Shown here in pieces: positions 1 through 8,705 of a DNA stretch of 64,000 nucleotides. Numbering within the stretch: the stretch's first letter is position 1; each line of letters starts with the position of its first letter. Below the pieces are notes generated by a model that did no database searches, was not told where the DNA came from, and worked only from the letters and a program-made list of their open reading frames with translations. Both the position numbers and the translations under genes were made by a program. The DNA is from Gillisia mitskevichiae (lineage in GTDB: Bacteria > Bacteroidota > Bacteroidia > Flavobacteriales > Flavobacteriaceae), in assembly GCF_003634585.1 (NCBI RefSeq), contig NZ_RBLG01000006.1, forward strand, positions 1-64,000. Direction: 5' to 3'.

Positions 1-2
1 AA

Positions 3-41
3 ATCGATGTTGTTTACATTCCTGAAAGACCAGATGATTAA
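3..41 (+). CDS. 3' end of a cassette gene, cut by the window edge
   Basis: Frame 3 reads IDVVYIPERPDD and then stops, about 40 bp before the first attC site, as expected for the tail of a cassette gene. Frame 1 is also open and would read through the attC site to a stop at 147, so the choice of frame is uncertain. The product cannot be identified. Confidence 0.3.
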   Translation: MDVVYIPERPDD

Positions 42-80
42 TAGTGGGATTACTAATTATGTTAACTTACAAAAGCCAGT

Positions 81-214
81 TGCCAACATCGGTTATGAGC
101 AAATAGCGGGCAGTCCGGTGAAAAGTGCTATTTTAGATACCAAGTAAAAACCAACTAAGCCGACAAGGACGCGTCCCTACTCCACGCTACTTGCCGTAAC
201 CAAGACCGTTGTAA
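81..214 (+). repeat. attC site 1
   Basis: The left arm GGTTATGAGCAAATAG pairs with the right arm CTACTTGCCGTAACC, with one T-G wobble. This is a rare arm variant in which both arms differ from the majority form together. R' is GTTGTAA. Confidence 0.9.
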
Positions 215-679
215 AGCATTGTTTTAGAGAGAAAAACTCAAAAAAAATATCATAAATCTGATTACATAAGATCAATATTTCGCAACTGTTGCGCTGACTT
301 TTTCAAGATTTTATTTAAGAACATAAACTTTTCAAACTTGAGTTTTATTGAGAAAGTTTAAAAGGATGAAAAGTATGAAAATTGGATGCTCTTAAAATCA
401 GATCGCGGATCCTTACTCGAACTTAAAAAACTAAAATTTGATGCATTCAACTTATTATTCTGACTTTTACTCAAGCGTGAAAAATGGATAAATTGAATTC
501 CTTTAGTTCTATAATTCTGACTTCCATTCAGACGTGAAAAATGACAAATTAATTAAGAACAAAAAAACTTAAAACTGAATATTACTCGAACTCAAAAAAT
601 AAAATCAAGATTCAGAAAAGAACAAAATGACTCAAAAAGGCTGGCAACTAAATAACATATTCCGAAGAAAAACAACGCT
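215..679 (+). other. Gene-less cassette body (cassette between attC 1 and 2)
   Basis: No convincing reading frame is present. The stretch resembles the cassette at 2294-2734 over most of its length. Both contain a TTTCGCAACTGTT(G/T)CGCTGA-like segment, copies of a TGACTTTTACTC...GTGAAAAATG repeat, and a shared 3' end (GATTCAGAAAAGAACAAAA, then ACATATTCCG). It may encode an RNA, be a decayed gene, or be passive DNA. The sequence does not decide between these. Confidence 0.6.
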
Positions 680-813
680 ATACAACATCGTTTAACAGCA
701 AATAGCGGGCATTCTGGTGAAAAGTATTATTTTAGACACCAAGTAAAAAACAACTAAGCCGAAAAGTTCGCGTCCCTACTCCACGCCACTTGCGTTAAAC
801 AAGACCGTTGTAG
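680..813 (+). repeat. attC site 2
   Basis: The left arm GTTTAACAGCAAATAG pairs perfectly with the right arm core TTGCGTTAAAC, leaving a single unpaired A. Both arms are changed together relative to the majority form, which is compensatory covariation. R'' TACAAC mirrors the cassette start GTTGTA at 208. Confidence 0.92.
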
Positions 814-905
814 CCAATAGCCTAGAAAACATGATTTAGGAAAGAACATATCTGACCATTAATTATAAATAAGAATTAAAAGGAAATAAACTAAAGAATC
901 GAAAA

Positions 906-1127
906 ATGGAAAAGAATTGGGTAATAGTAATAGCAGTATCGATTTTTTTAATAATCTCTTTAATTTATTGGAAGTTTACTCGTAGTACTATCAAAACAAA
1001 ATATGGTAAAATTTATAAAACATGGGGAGCACGAACTTTTTATTGGCAAGATGCCATATATATTATTACCGGAATTACATTTCTAATATTGGTTATTTTA
1101 AAATTGACAAATGTTTTGAATTTTTAG
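906..1127 (+). CDS. Small membrane protein, unknown function
   Basis: This is a 73-residue protein with two hydrophobic segments (about residues 5-22 and 50-70) and a basic loop between them (KFTRSTIKTKYGK). A small two-span inner-membrane protein is likely. I recognise no family. It starts 93 bp after attC 2 and is followed by some 260 bp of gene-less sequence before attC 3, so it fills only part of its cassette. Role unknown. The frame itself is supported by its position in the cassette and its membrane-type composition. Confidence 0.6.
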   Translation: MEKNWVIVIAVSIFLIISLIYWKFTRSTIKTKYGKIYKTWGARTFYWQDAIYIITGITFLILVILKLTNVLNF

Positions 1128-1398
1128 AAGCCTAAAAAACAAAGAGTGGCTGTTGCCAACCACAAATTTTAAAATGATGTTTTGATATTTTGACTTTGCG
1201 TTTTACTCGAACCTAAATGATTTGAGTTCTTATTCTGACTTTTACTCAGGATTGTTAGCTACAAAAAATAGTATGATTTAAAATGGAAATCACCGACATC
1301 ACTCAAGTGTGAAAAGTGATAAAATTAAAGAGGTTTAAAATAATATTTTTTAAAATCAGAACGCTAAAAAAAGTTCTTACTCGGATAAAAGCTACTGG
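1128..1398 (+). other. Non-coding tail of cassette with dispersed repeat
   Basis: No gene is seen. It holds copies of the TTCTGACTTTTACTC and GTGTGAAAAGTG elements found in the gene-less cassettes elsewhere in the array. Confidence 0.5.
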
Positions 1399-1532
1399 CT
1401 ACAACATCGGTTACCAGCAAATAGCGGGCATTCGGGTGAAAAGTGCTATTTTGGACATCAACTAACAAACAACAAAGCCGACAAGAAGCCGTCCCTACTC
1501 CACGCTACTTGCGTTAACCAAGACCGTTGCCA
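1399..1532 (+). repeat. attC site 3
   Basis: The left arm GGTTACCAGCAAATAG lies opposite the right arm CTACTTGCGTTAACC, with one mismatch. The cassette end GGCTACAAC is the exact reverse complement of that cassette's start GTTGTAGCC at 807. Confidence 0.92.
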
Positions 1533-1538
1533 AACATT

Positions 1539-2138
1539 TTGAAGAAAATTCTGCTCATATCGATAATCCTAATGAATTTAGCTTGTAATGAAAAAACAAG
1601 TGAAGTTCGATATTATCCAAATTTTGAAATTTCAAATAAAGACAAGATTCAAAAGATGATCTTGGATACTACTCAAATGAATTTCAAGAAAATCACAAAT
1701 TGGATTGGTAATAATCAGTATAATGGAATACTATCAATAATTGAATTTGAAGATAATAAAATAACTAAAAGAATAATTCCTTCTGTACGCGGAAATGGAC
1801 TGATTAAACAACGAAATATGCTGAGTATAACATCAGATTCTATTTTAATTGACAACGGATATCCTGTTTCGGAACTTAAGAGAATATTAAAAAGGCACTA
1901 TTTAAACAATAATAATATTCCATATTACTCGGAATCAGCTTATAAAGCTGCAATAGAAATAACAATTGACACAAGTAAATCCGGGGCAGATTTAAAAAAA
2001 TTATTGACAAAATTGACACGGGACTTTGATGAAGTGAAAAATGAAGTCGAAGATTCAATAAAATTGCGATTTTTATTTAGTTATTTGAGACAAACTCCAC
2101 CGCCACCACCTCCGCCAAAAAGCGAGGACGATTATTGA
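1539..2138 (+). CDS. Cassette lipoprotein with proline-rich tail
   Basis: Starting at TTG 1539, the product is about 199 residues and opens KKILLISIILMNLAC, a lipoprotein signal with the acylated Cys near residue 16. An upstream TTG at 1527 lies inside attC and is less likely. The C-terminal third (EITIDTSKSGADLKKLLTKL onward) matches the pattern of the cassette protein at 13717, including a final proline run (seven Pro here). The two are probably distant paralogues. Function unknown; the location is the cell envelope, anchored by lipid (inference). Confidence 0.7.
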   Translation: MKKILLISIILMNLACNEKTSEVRYYPNFEISNKDKIQKMILDTTQMNFKKITNWIGNNQYNGILSIIEFEDNKITKRIIPSVRGNGLIKQRNMLSITSDSILIDNGYPVSELKRILKRHYLNNNNIPYYSESAYKAAIEITIDTSKSGADLKKLLTKLTRDFDEVKNEVEDSIKLRFLFSYLRQTPPPPPPPKSEDDY

Positions 2139-2159
2139 GAAGTCGACAAACAAAACGTT

Positions 2160-2293
2160 AGGCAACATCGGTTAAGCTCAAATAGCGGGCATTCCAATGA
2201 AAAGATATATTTTAGACATCAAGTAACAAACAACAAAGCCGACAAGAAGCCGTCCCTACTCCACGCTACTTGCCTTAACCAAGACCGTTGCCA
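2160..2293 (+). repeat. attC site 4
   Basis: Majority type: GGTTAAGCTCAAATAG with CTACTTGCCTTAACC. R'' GGCAAC mirrors the cassette start GTTGCC at 1526. Confidence 0.92.
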
Positions 2294-2734
2294 AGCATTG
2301 CTCGGAAAAAAAATCAAAGAACATATTTGAAGTTTTTAATTGATAAAAACTCACTCTTTCGCAACTGTTTCGCTGATTATTTCAAGATTTTGGAATACAA
2401 TTAAAACTACTAAATTCTGATTAAGTCATCAGTATTCGGAAAGATGAAAAGTGTAAAAAAACAATCCTCTTCCGATCAGTACGCTGACTTTTACTCGGAC
2501 GGGAAAAAGTAAAATGAAAAATAGAAACTAAGAACAAATGATTTTAAAAGCACTGCGCTGACTTTCACTCGGATGTGAAAAATGACAATTTTGACTAAGA
2601 ACAAAAGAACATTTGTACTTTAGAATTTAAAAGCTGATTATCACTCGGACTCAAAAAACTGAAGATTCAGAAAAGAACAAAAAGGACAAAAAAGGCAGAC
2701 AGTAAAATAACATATTCCGTCGTATCGCCACGCT
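2294..2734 (+). other. Gene-less cassette body, homologue of the one at 215
   Basis: It has no reading frame of note. It shares with 215-679 the TTTCGCAACTGTTTCGCTGA region, the repeated CGCTGACTTTTACTCGGACG and CGCTGACTTTCACTCGGATG units, and the 3' end. In the second unit TTTCAC and GTGAAA could form a short hairpin. Shared structure across the whole length suggests a family of non-coding cassettes that spread as units. Confidence 0.6.
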
Positions 2735-2868
2735 AGGCAACAACGGTTAAGCGCAAATAGCTGGCATTTGAGTAAAAAGTGATATTTTAGACACCAAGTA
2801 AAAAACAACTAAGCCGACAAGAACGTGTCCCTACTCCACGCCACTTGCCTTAACCAAGACCGTTGTGA
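2735..2868 (+). repeat. attC site 5
   Basis: Majority arms, with AACAACGG instead of AACATCGG next to R''. R'' GGCAAC mirrors the cassette start GTTGCC at 2287. Confidence 0.9.
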
Positions 2869-2901
2869 GCAATTTCACCAATCAAGATTTAAAGAAATAA
2901 A

Positions 2902-3789
2902 ATGATTCGCAAACAAATATTCCTATTACTAATTCTGACATTGATATTTGTTTCGTGTAAAGAGCAAAGTAATACTCAAGAAGACCCAAAAGATAAATTA
3001 ACAATTTCTAATGAAAAAATTGATCGAAAAAAACTAGATGAAAAACTAGTTGAAACCAATAAAACTTGGGATTCATTAAGTAATCAAATGAGAAGTAAAG
3101 AATTGAATAAATTTCAAGAAGATTCTCTTCAAAGATTATTTAATGATAACAAGAAACAACAGGAAACAATTTTTAAAGATTTTATCCTGAAAAATCCAAA
3201 CTCTTTGGTATCAATTGAAACTTTGAATGGTTTTAAGTTTAGTTGGGGAAAAGATATAACTAAAAAACTTTTCAAATCTTTAAGCCCAGCAATAAAGTCA
3301 TCCGACAAGGGAGAAATTGTTCAAGAATACATTAAATATTATAGAAATCCCGAGATTTCAGATAAATACAGTGATTTTATATTGCCTAATTCTAAAGGGG
3401 ATACCATAAGGATTTCTAATAATTTAAATGATTATACCTTATTAGAATTTTGGGCTTCTTGGTGTTCTGGTTGCAGAAAAGAACATCCAGAATTGATTAA
3501 GGTTTTTGAAAAATATAAGGATAGAAATTTTACTGTAATAAGTATATCAAGCGATACAAATGACGAAAATTGGCTAAATGCAATTGAAAAGGATAATTTA
3601 CCTTGGATCAATTTAAGAGATCCAAATGGTCGAGAAAGTATCGTTCAATATCAATATGGCATTCACGTTATACCCACCAACTTTTTAATTGGACCAAATA
3701 AAGAAATTATTGCCAAGAATATTGAACCAAAAGAATTGGACAAATTATTAAAGGAGGAACTAAGTGAAACTGCTCACAACATCGGTTAA
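2902..3789 (+). CDS. TlpA-like thioredoxin-fold lipoprotein
   Basis: The product has 295 residues. A lipoprotein signal (LTLIFVSCKEQ, Cys at about 19) is followed by a mostly helical, charged region and a C-terminal thioredoxin fold with WASWCSGC (cysteines about 187 and 190) and the cis-Pro segment VIPTNFLIG. TlpA/ResA proteins reduce or exchange disulfides outside the inner membrane; the actual substrate here is unknown. The last codons read AHNIG-stop and lie inside attC 6, so the site supplies the stop codon. Similar proteins are at 9426 (also a cassette) and 35928 (outside the array). Confidence 0.85.
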   Translation: MIRKQIFLLLILTLIFVSCKEQSNTQEDPKDKLTISNEKIDRKKLDEKLVETNKTWDSLSNQMRSKELNKFQEDSLQRLFNDNKKQQETIFKDFILKNPNSLVSIETLNGFKFSWGKDITKKLFKSLSPAIKSSDKGEIVQEYIKYYRNPEISDKYSDFILPNSKGDTIRISNNLNDYTLLEFWASWCSGCRKEHPELIKVFEKYKDRNFTVISISSDTNDENWLNAIEKDNLPWINLRDPNGRESIVQYQYGIHVIPTNFLIGPNKEIIAKNIEPKELDKLLKEELSETAHNIG

Positions 3790-3905
3790 GCGCAAATAGC
3801 GGGCTTAGTCGAAAAAGTGTATTTTAGATACCTAGTAAAAAACAACAAAACCGACAAGGACGCGTCCCTACTCCACGCCACTTGCCTTAACCAAGACCGT
3901 TAGCC
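3774..3905 (+). repeat. attC site 6 (short-core subtype)
   Basis: Majority arms with the second core type, GGGCTTAGTCGAAAAAGTG followed by TATTTTAGATACC. The cassette end GCTCACAAC exactly mirrors its start GTTGTGAGC at 2862. Confidence 0.93.
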
Positions 3906-3935
3906 CAAATTATTAATGAAGAATTACGTTTTTAT

Positions 3936-5594
3936 ATGAACTGGATTTTAGGCTCTATTCTAATTTTGATTATGATTTACCTTGTTGGTATCCAATTAAA
4001 AAAACGCAGAAATAAAAATGTAAAAAAAACTGTAATAGAAAATTGGGGAAAACCTAAAAATGCAAAGTATTTCGATTTTGATTTAATTGAACAGTTTTTT
4101 AAAAATCATAAAACTCAAGAAGAAATATTGCAAACAATTTCTGACAATACCTGGGATGATTTAGATCTAAATGCAATTTTCAAGTTTTTGGATAGAACCA
4201 CTTCAAAAATAGGGCAGCAATTTCTTTACTATAAACTTAGAACGATAACAGATATTTCTGACTTAAGGAGATTTGGAAAACTGACCGAAACCCTCAAGTT
4301 AAATACATCATTAAGAATTAAAAGCCAGGTAGAACTATCAAAACTGTCCTCAAACAAAGCATATTACTTAGAAGAAATATTTCGCTCACAAAGTTTAGAA
4401 ACATTTGGAAATATCTGGCTATTTCGTCTACTATCAATAGCTGCAATTTCATCCATTATTTTAAGCTTTTTTGATCCAACTTGGTTTCTACTTTTAATCC
4501 CTATATTTTTCATTAATCTTGTTTTTCATTATAAAAACAAGTCTTCGATACAATATTATTTAAATGGTGTTGGTCAACTAGCGACGAGTTATAAAGTTGC
4601 TAAGAATTTAAGCTCGTCTGAAGAAATTAAATCTTTTTATCAAGACTTTAATTTCTTGAAAAACGTGAAATCTATCTTATCAAAAATTAGATTTATGGAG
4701 TGGGAGAAAAAACTGGATAATGAGTATGCTCTTTTAATTTGGTTCGTATCAGAAATCATAAAAATCACATTCAATTTAGAACCTATCCTTTTTTACAGTT
4801 TTCAGAAATCATTAGAAAATAAAAATGAGGATATTAAAAACCTCTTTCTCTTCATAGGTGAAATTGACTCTGCGATATCTTGTGCATCCATACAAGAGGG
4901 TGATTTAAAATGTTGCACGCCAAAATTTATAAGCAAGAAAGAAGTTTTTACAGAAGATATCTATCATCCGCTTATTGTAAATTGTATTCCTAATGATCTA
5001 AGCTTAGAGAATAAAAGTTTGCTTCTAACTGGATCCAATATGTCTGGTAAAACAACATTTATAAGAACTTTTAGTATTAATGCAATTTTAGGACAAACAT
5101 TAAATTTTTGTTTCGCTACAAAATTTGAAACTCCATTTTTCAAGGTTTATTCATCAATTAGAATTTCAGATAATATATTGAATAACACTAGTTATTATTT
5201 AGAAGAAGTGATTAGAATTAAAGAATTAATCGATGCTTCAAAACAAGAAGATTGCAGTCTATTTATATTAGATGAGCTTTTTAAGGGAACCAATACTGTT
5301 GAGAGAATCGCCGCGGGAAAATCGATATTATCATACTTGAATAAAAAGAACCACATTGTAATGGTTTCTACACACGATTTGGAGCTTACCGAATTATTAA
5401 AAAATGAAAAATTTGATTTATATCATTTTTCGGAAACTATAGAAAATGACAGACTAATTTTTGATTACAAGATTAAACAAGGAAAACCGAAAAGTGGTAA
5501 TGCTATCAAAATATTAGAGTTGTATAATTATCCGTTAGAAATTATTGAGAATTCAAAAAGTTTGGATAAAATAACTTTGGCTAACATCGGTTAA
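3936..5594 (+). CDS. Membrane-anchored MutS-like ATPase
   Basis: The product has 552 residues. One N-terminal membrane span (about 3-20) and a pair near 165-205 are followed by a C-terminal MutS domain V ATPase: Walker A GSNMSGKTTF (about 365-375), Walker B LFILDELFKGTN, and the switch-like MVSTHDLEL. The N-terminal mismatch-binding and connector domains of MutS are absent, so a role in classical mismatch repair is unlikely. Membrane-bound MutS-like proteins of this shape are common in Bacteroidetes but poorly understood. The end reads LANIG-stop, with the stop inside attC 7. It is the only gene of its cassette, and one of the largest cargo genes. Confidence 0.85.
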   Translation: MNWILGSILILIMIYLVGIQLKKRRNKNVKKTVIENWGKPKNAKYFDFDLIEQFFKNHKTQEEILQTISDNTWDDLDLNAIFKFLDRTTSKIGQQFLYYKLRTITDISDLRRFGKLTETLKLNTSLRIKSQVELSKLSSNKAYYLEEIFRSQSLETFGNIWLFRLLSIAAISSIILSFFDPTWFLLLIPIFFINLVFHYKNKSSIQYYLNGVGQLATSYKVAKNLSSSEEIKSFYQDFNFLKNVKSILSKIRFMEWEKKLDNEYALLIWFVSEIIKITFNLEPILFYSFQKSLENKNEDIKNLFLFIGEIDSAISCASIQEGDLKCCTPKFISKKEVFTEDIYHPLIVNCIPNDLSLENKSLLLTGSNMSGKTTFIRTFSINAILGQTLNFCFATKFETPFFKVYSSIRISDNILNNTSYYLEEVIRIKELIDASKQEDCSLFILDELFKGTNTVERIAAGKSILSYLNKKNHIVMVSTHDLELTELLKNEKFDLYHFSETIENDRLIFDYKIKQGKPKSGNAIKILELYNYPLEIIENSKSLDKITLANIG

Positions 5595-5712
5595 GCGCAA
5601 ATAGCGGGCATTCTGGTGAAAAGTGCTATTTTAGTGACCAAGTAAAAAAGAACAAAGCCGACAAGAACGTGTCCCTACTCCACGCTACTTGCCTTAACCA
5701 AGACCGTTGCCA
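5579..5712 (+). repeat. attC site 7
   Basis: Majority arms. R'' GGCTAAC mirrors the cassette start GTTAGCC at 3899. It overlaps the last codons of the MutS-like gene. Confidence 0.92.
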
Positions 5713-5725
5713 TTAATTTTTTGAA

Positions 5726-6181
5726 ATGAGAAAACTACTTTTATTGATTTTTATAATATCATTCTTCACAAATTGTGACAAAAGAAATACCGACAATTAT
5801 GAAAACGAATTTCATCTTTTAAAAAAAGAAAATGACAGTCTGAAAAATATCATATCTGAAATAGATAACAAATATGTATTTGACAGTATTTCATATAAAA
5901 ACAACTTTGACACAGATAATACTTACGGACTTAATTCCACGGTGAAAAGTAAAATGGTTATTGTAGCCTATGGTACCGAAACTCAATTCATAAAATATGA
6001 TAGTTTGGTAGCTGGAAAAAAAATTAATCCAGATACACTTGACCAGAAATATGGAAGCTATTATTTCTCAACTAAACTGGATAAAGAGAAAAAAATCATA
6101 CATGTTGAAATTGAAACAAATAATAAATACGGAAAAAATAGAACCGTAACTTTAAACGATATTATTAGAACAAAAAACTAA
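5726..6181 (+). CDS. Cassette lipoprotein with short coiled coil
   Basis: The product has 151 residues. The signal MRKLLLLIFIISFFTNC puts a lipidated Cys at about 17. A heptad-rich stretch (FHLLKKENDSLKNIISEI, about 30-47) looks like a short coiled coil, and a beta-rich C-terminal half follows. I do not recognise the family. It starts 18 bp after the cassette boundary, and its stop abuts attC 8, leaving almost no untranslated sequence. It probably sits in the envelope. Confidence 0.7.
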   Translation: MRKLLLLIFIISFFTNCDKRNTDNYENEFHLLKKENDSLKNIISEIDNKYVFDSISYKNNFDTDNTYGLNSTVKSKMVIVAYGTETQFIKYDSLVAGKKINPDTLDQKYGSYYFSTKLDKEKKIIHVEIETNNKYGKNRTVTLNDIIRTKN

Positions 6182-6313
6182 AGGCAACATCGGTTAAGCG
6201 CAAATAGCGGGCGTAGTCGAAAAAGTGTATTTTAGATACTTAGTAAAAAACAACAAAGCCGACAAGAAGCCGTCCCTACTCCACGCTACTTGCCTTAACC
6301 AAGACCGTTGGCA
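6182..6313 (+). repeat. attC site 8 (short-core subtype)
   Basis: Core GGGCGTAGTCGAAAAAGTG, majority arms. R'' GGCAAC mirrors the cassette start GTTGCC at 5706. Confidence 0.92.
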
Positions 6314-6373
6314 ACAATATTAAAAAAATCATGCCTTTTAACAGATAATTTAAGGTAATCTCAAGTTCACAAT

Positions 6374-6733
6374 ATGAATCTGAAAAATCAAAATAGAAAT
6401 GTTATTATAGGTTTTCTACTGATTGTATTAATATTTATTTTAATACAGTTTTATTACGAGAAAAGTAATAAAGCACAAAATAAAACAACGGTAGGTAAAG
6501 TTTTTAAACAAGTGGAGAAAATAGGAGTTACTCCAGGAACAGTGATCGATTACTATTTTTATGTTGACGGAAATAAAACAAAAGGAAACACTAAAATTTT
6601 TAAAGATTTTCGTTTACAAACTAAAAATAAATTTTTTACTGTTAAATACGAAAGCGATAATCCTAAGAACTCAAGCATTTTATTGAACCAACAAATCATA
6701 AATGAATCTTTGATTAGAAAGGCAGGATTTTAA
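6374..6733 (+). CDS. Small single-span membrane protein
   Basis: The product has 119 residues: one N-terminal membrane span (about 9-27, IIGFLLIVLIFILIQF) and then a small beta-rich domain (YYFYVDGNKTKGNTKIFKDF... FFTVKYESDNPKNSSIL). The pattern resembles DUF3592-like small domains, but I cannot confirm membership. It is likely membrane-anchored with the domain outside. It is followed by about 75 bp and a decayed attC. Confidence 0.6.
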   Translation: MNLKNQNRNVIIGFLLIVLIFILIQFYYEKSNKAQNKTTVGKVFKQVEKIGVTPGTVIDYYFYVDGNKTKGNTKIFKDFRLQTKNKFFTVKYESDNPKNSSILLNQQIINESLIRKAGF

Positions 6734-6809
6734 ATAATAAAAGGAAGGAAATCATTTTTTATTGAATTGATAACATTAAGAATAATATAAGTTTTAGAAT
6801 TTATACTGT

Positions 6810-6925
6810 TACCAACATCGGGTATTTCAGTGAAAAGTGATATTTTAGATACCAAGTAACCAACAATAAATCAGACAAAAAAGCATCCCTACTCACACTA
6901 ATTGCGTTAACCAATACCTTTGACA
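6810..6925 (+). repeat. attC site 9, degenerate
   Basis: It is shortened to 116 bp. The left arm has lost the GGTTAAGCGCAAATAG segment (AACATCGGGTATTTCAG). R' is TTTGACA instead of GTTGRnn. It can no longer fold fully and is probably inactive, unlike its neighbours. Confidence 0.8.
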
Positions 6926-6930
6926 ACAAT

Positions 6931-7311
6931 ATGAAAAAAATAGGCATAATCATATTATTGTTTTTTTAAATGCTAATTACAGCACAGGAAAAAGAATGTT
7001 TTGATATTAAAAACGGAAAATTTAAATATCTGGATTCTCAATCGAACGAATTTATAGTGAAAAGAATAGATTCGATCCAAGTCGACAGCTGTACAACTGT
7101 AAATTTCGTTTATCATAGCAAAATCCACTGGAAATCTGAATGTGAATATGAAATGACTGTTTTTAAAGTTAACGATTCTCTATACAACCAGATTCTAGGA
7201 AATGTTTTTGAATTTAAAATAATGAGTATCGAAAATAATAAGATAAAATTGAAAACAAAAACGGTCAATAAAAAACGAGAAATGGAATACATTATGAATA
7301 TTCTCGATTGA
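6931..7311 (+). pseudogene. Secreted-protein cassette gene with a stop in the signal peptide
   Basis: From ATG 6931 the frame reads MKKIGIIILLFF, then TAA at 6967, then continues in the same frame from ATG 6970 (MLITAQEKECFDIKNG...). Together these form a natural signal peptide ending in an AQ/E junction, so a nonsense change has split the gene. Internal initiation at 6970 would give a 113-residue protein without a proper signal. The mature part is unrecognised. The neighbouring attC 9 is decayed too, which fits a dying cassette. Confidence 0.65.
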
Positions 7312-7328
7312 GAAATAAAAAATACTGT

Positions 7329-7462
7329 TGCCAACATCGGTTACGAGCAAATGGCGGGCAGTCCGGTGAAATGTGCTATTTTAGACACCAAGTAAAAACC
7401 AACTAAGCCGACAAGAACGCGTCCCTATTCCGCGCCACTTGCCGTAACCAAGACCGTTGGGC
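7329..7462 (+). repeat. attC site 10
   Basis: The left arm GGTTACGAGCAAATGG pairs with the right arm CCACTTGCCGTAACC perfectly apart from the kept unpaired A and the usual A-C pair. Three positions differ from the majority form in both arms, which is strong covariation. Confidence 0.93.
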
Positions 7463-7534
7463 AGCATTAAAAACAGCAAAAATTCAACTTAATTTTAAGG
7501 AAGAATCCTTATTTTTGTTATAAATGATTAAGAA

Positions 7535-7756
7535 ATGAATATTCAAGCAGAAAAAATAGAATTAGCAAAATTGTTGTTAAACACTAACAATCCTAGGATT
7601 ATTCAATCAATTAAACAAATTTTCAGAAAAGAAAAATCCAATGACTTTTTGGATGACTTAAATTCTGATCAAATAGCTGAAATTAAAAAAGCTTCATTAG
7701 AAATAAAGGAAGGAAAAATCACAGATTACGAAACCTTTATGTCTAAACATAGATAA
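7535..7756 (+). CDS. Antitoxin of a ParE/RelE-type module
   Basis: The product has 73 residues, is charged and helical, and has the layout of the small 'addiction module component' antitoxins of Bacteroidetes (an N-terminal helical part, then LNSDQIAEIKKASLEIKEGKITDYETFM). Its stop overlaps the toxin start at 7756 by one base, so the two are translated together. A TAnnTTTG-like -7 box lies at 7510-7517, so the module may carry its own promoter, unlike most cassettes here. It should neutralise the toxin and repress the pair (family knowledge). Confidence 0.8.
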   Translation: MNIQAEKIELAKLLLNTNNPRIIQSIKQIFRKEKSNDFLDDLNSDQIAEIKKASLEIKEGKITDYETFMSKHR

Positions 7757-8058
7757 TGAATAGAAAGGTCATTATTTCAAAAACAGCTGAAAAGAAATTA
7801 AGTTCACTTTTTGAATATCTACTCGAAAATTGGTCTGCAAAGGTGAAATCTAATTTTATTAAAAAATTAGACCATAATATTGACATTATAAAGCTAGAAC
7901 CAGAAACTTTTCCTGAATCTCAAAAGGATCCAGGTTTGCGGAAATGTGTAATCACAAAGCAAACAACTTTGTATTATAGATTTGACTCCGACCAGATTAA
8001 AATTGTTACAATATTTGACACGAGACAAAATCCCGATAAATTAGAAAAAGAGTTGTAA
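7756..8058 (+). CDS. ParE/RelE-family toxin
   Basis: The product has 100 residues with the usual fold pattern: VIISKTAEKKLSSLFEYLLENW (helix hairpin), LRKCVITKQTTLYYRFD (beta strands) and the typical end VTIFDTRQNPDKL. ParE/RelE relatives poison gyrase or cleave ribosome-bound mRNA; which one applies cannot be told from sequence. It overlaps its antitoxin by one base. Toxin-antitoxin pairs are common in chromosomal integrons, where they resist cassette loss. A second, diverged pair is at 21427-21946. Confidence 0.85.
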   Translation: MNRKVIISKTAEKKLSSLFEYLLENWSAKVKSNFIKKLDHNIDIIKLEPETFPESQKDPGLRKCVITKQTTLYYRFDSDQIKIVTIFDTRQNPDKLEKEL

Positions 8059-8070
8059 AAAACCAACGCA

Positions 8071-8204
8071 GCCCAACATCGGTTAAGCGCAAATAGCGGG
8101 TATTCCAATGAAAAGATATATTTTAGACATCAAGTAACAAACAACAAAGCCGACAAGAACGCGTCCCTACTCCACGCTACTTGCCTTAACCAAGACCGTT
8201 AGCC
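8071..8204 (+). repeat. attC site 11
   Basis: Majority arms. The cassette end GCCCAAC mirrors its start GTTGGGC at 7456. Confidence 0.92.
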
Positions 8205-8214
8205 ACAATTAGAT

Positions 8215-8703
8215 ATGACCGACATGGAAATTATGCCTTTAATTATAGGATTAGGAGCTCCAATATTAATTGCGCTTGGAGGGATAATAACTTGGTTTTT
8301 AAAATCAAGAAAAGAAGACCTACAAGCCATTGAGGAAAGAGCTTTAGAACGTAGAATAGAAACTTACAATGAACTTTTACATCCACTAATAGTGTTATTT
8401 TCTAAAAATGCTAGCAAAAAAACAAAAGATCTAGCAACCTCAAAAATGGGTTCCGTAGAATATCGAAAAGCAGCTTTTAATCTTATTACATTTGGTTCAG
8501 ATGAAATGGTGGTTTCTTACAATGAAATGATGCAAAGTTTTTATAAAAACGAAGCTGAAAATGACATTAAGACAGCAATGCAAAAATTTGCTTCATTTAT
8601 CTTATCCATTCGCAAGGATGTTAATAATAAGAATACAAAGTTGAGAGAATGGGATATGCTAAAGTTTATGATAACAGATATTGACAAAATTATTAAAAAG
8701 TAA
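8215..8703 (+). CDS. Membrane-anchored helical protein, first gene of a two-gene cassette
   Basis: The product has 162 residues. One membrane span (about 6-26, LIIGLGAPILIALGGIITWF) is followed by a basic stop-transfer patch and a long helical, probably coiled-coil region (EDLQAIEERALERRIETYNELLHPL). The start at 8215 is 17 bp after the cassette boundary; a second ATG at 8221 is possible. It is two bases from the next gene, which carries a HEPN-like motif, so the pair is probably one functional unit. A membrane sensor or partner of that gene is a guess. Confidence 0.65.
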   Translation: MTDMEIMPLIIGLGAPILIALGGIITWFLKSRKEDLQAIEERALERRIETYNELLHPLIVLFSKNASKKTKDLATSKMGSVEYRKAAFNLITFGSDEMVVSYNEMMQSFYKNEAENDIKTAMQKFASFILSIRKDVNNKNTKLREWDMLKFMITDIDKIIKK

Positions 8704-8705
8704 AT

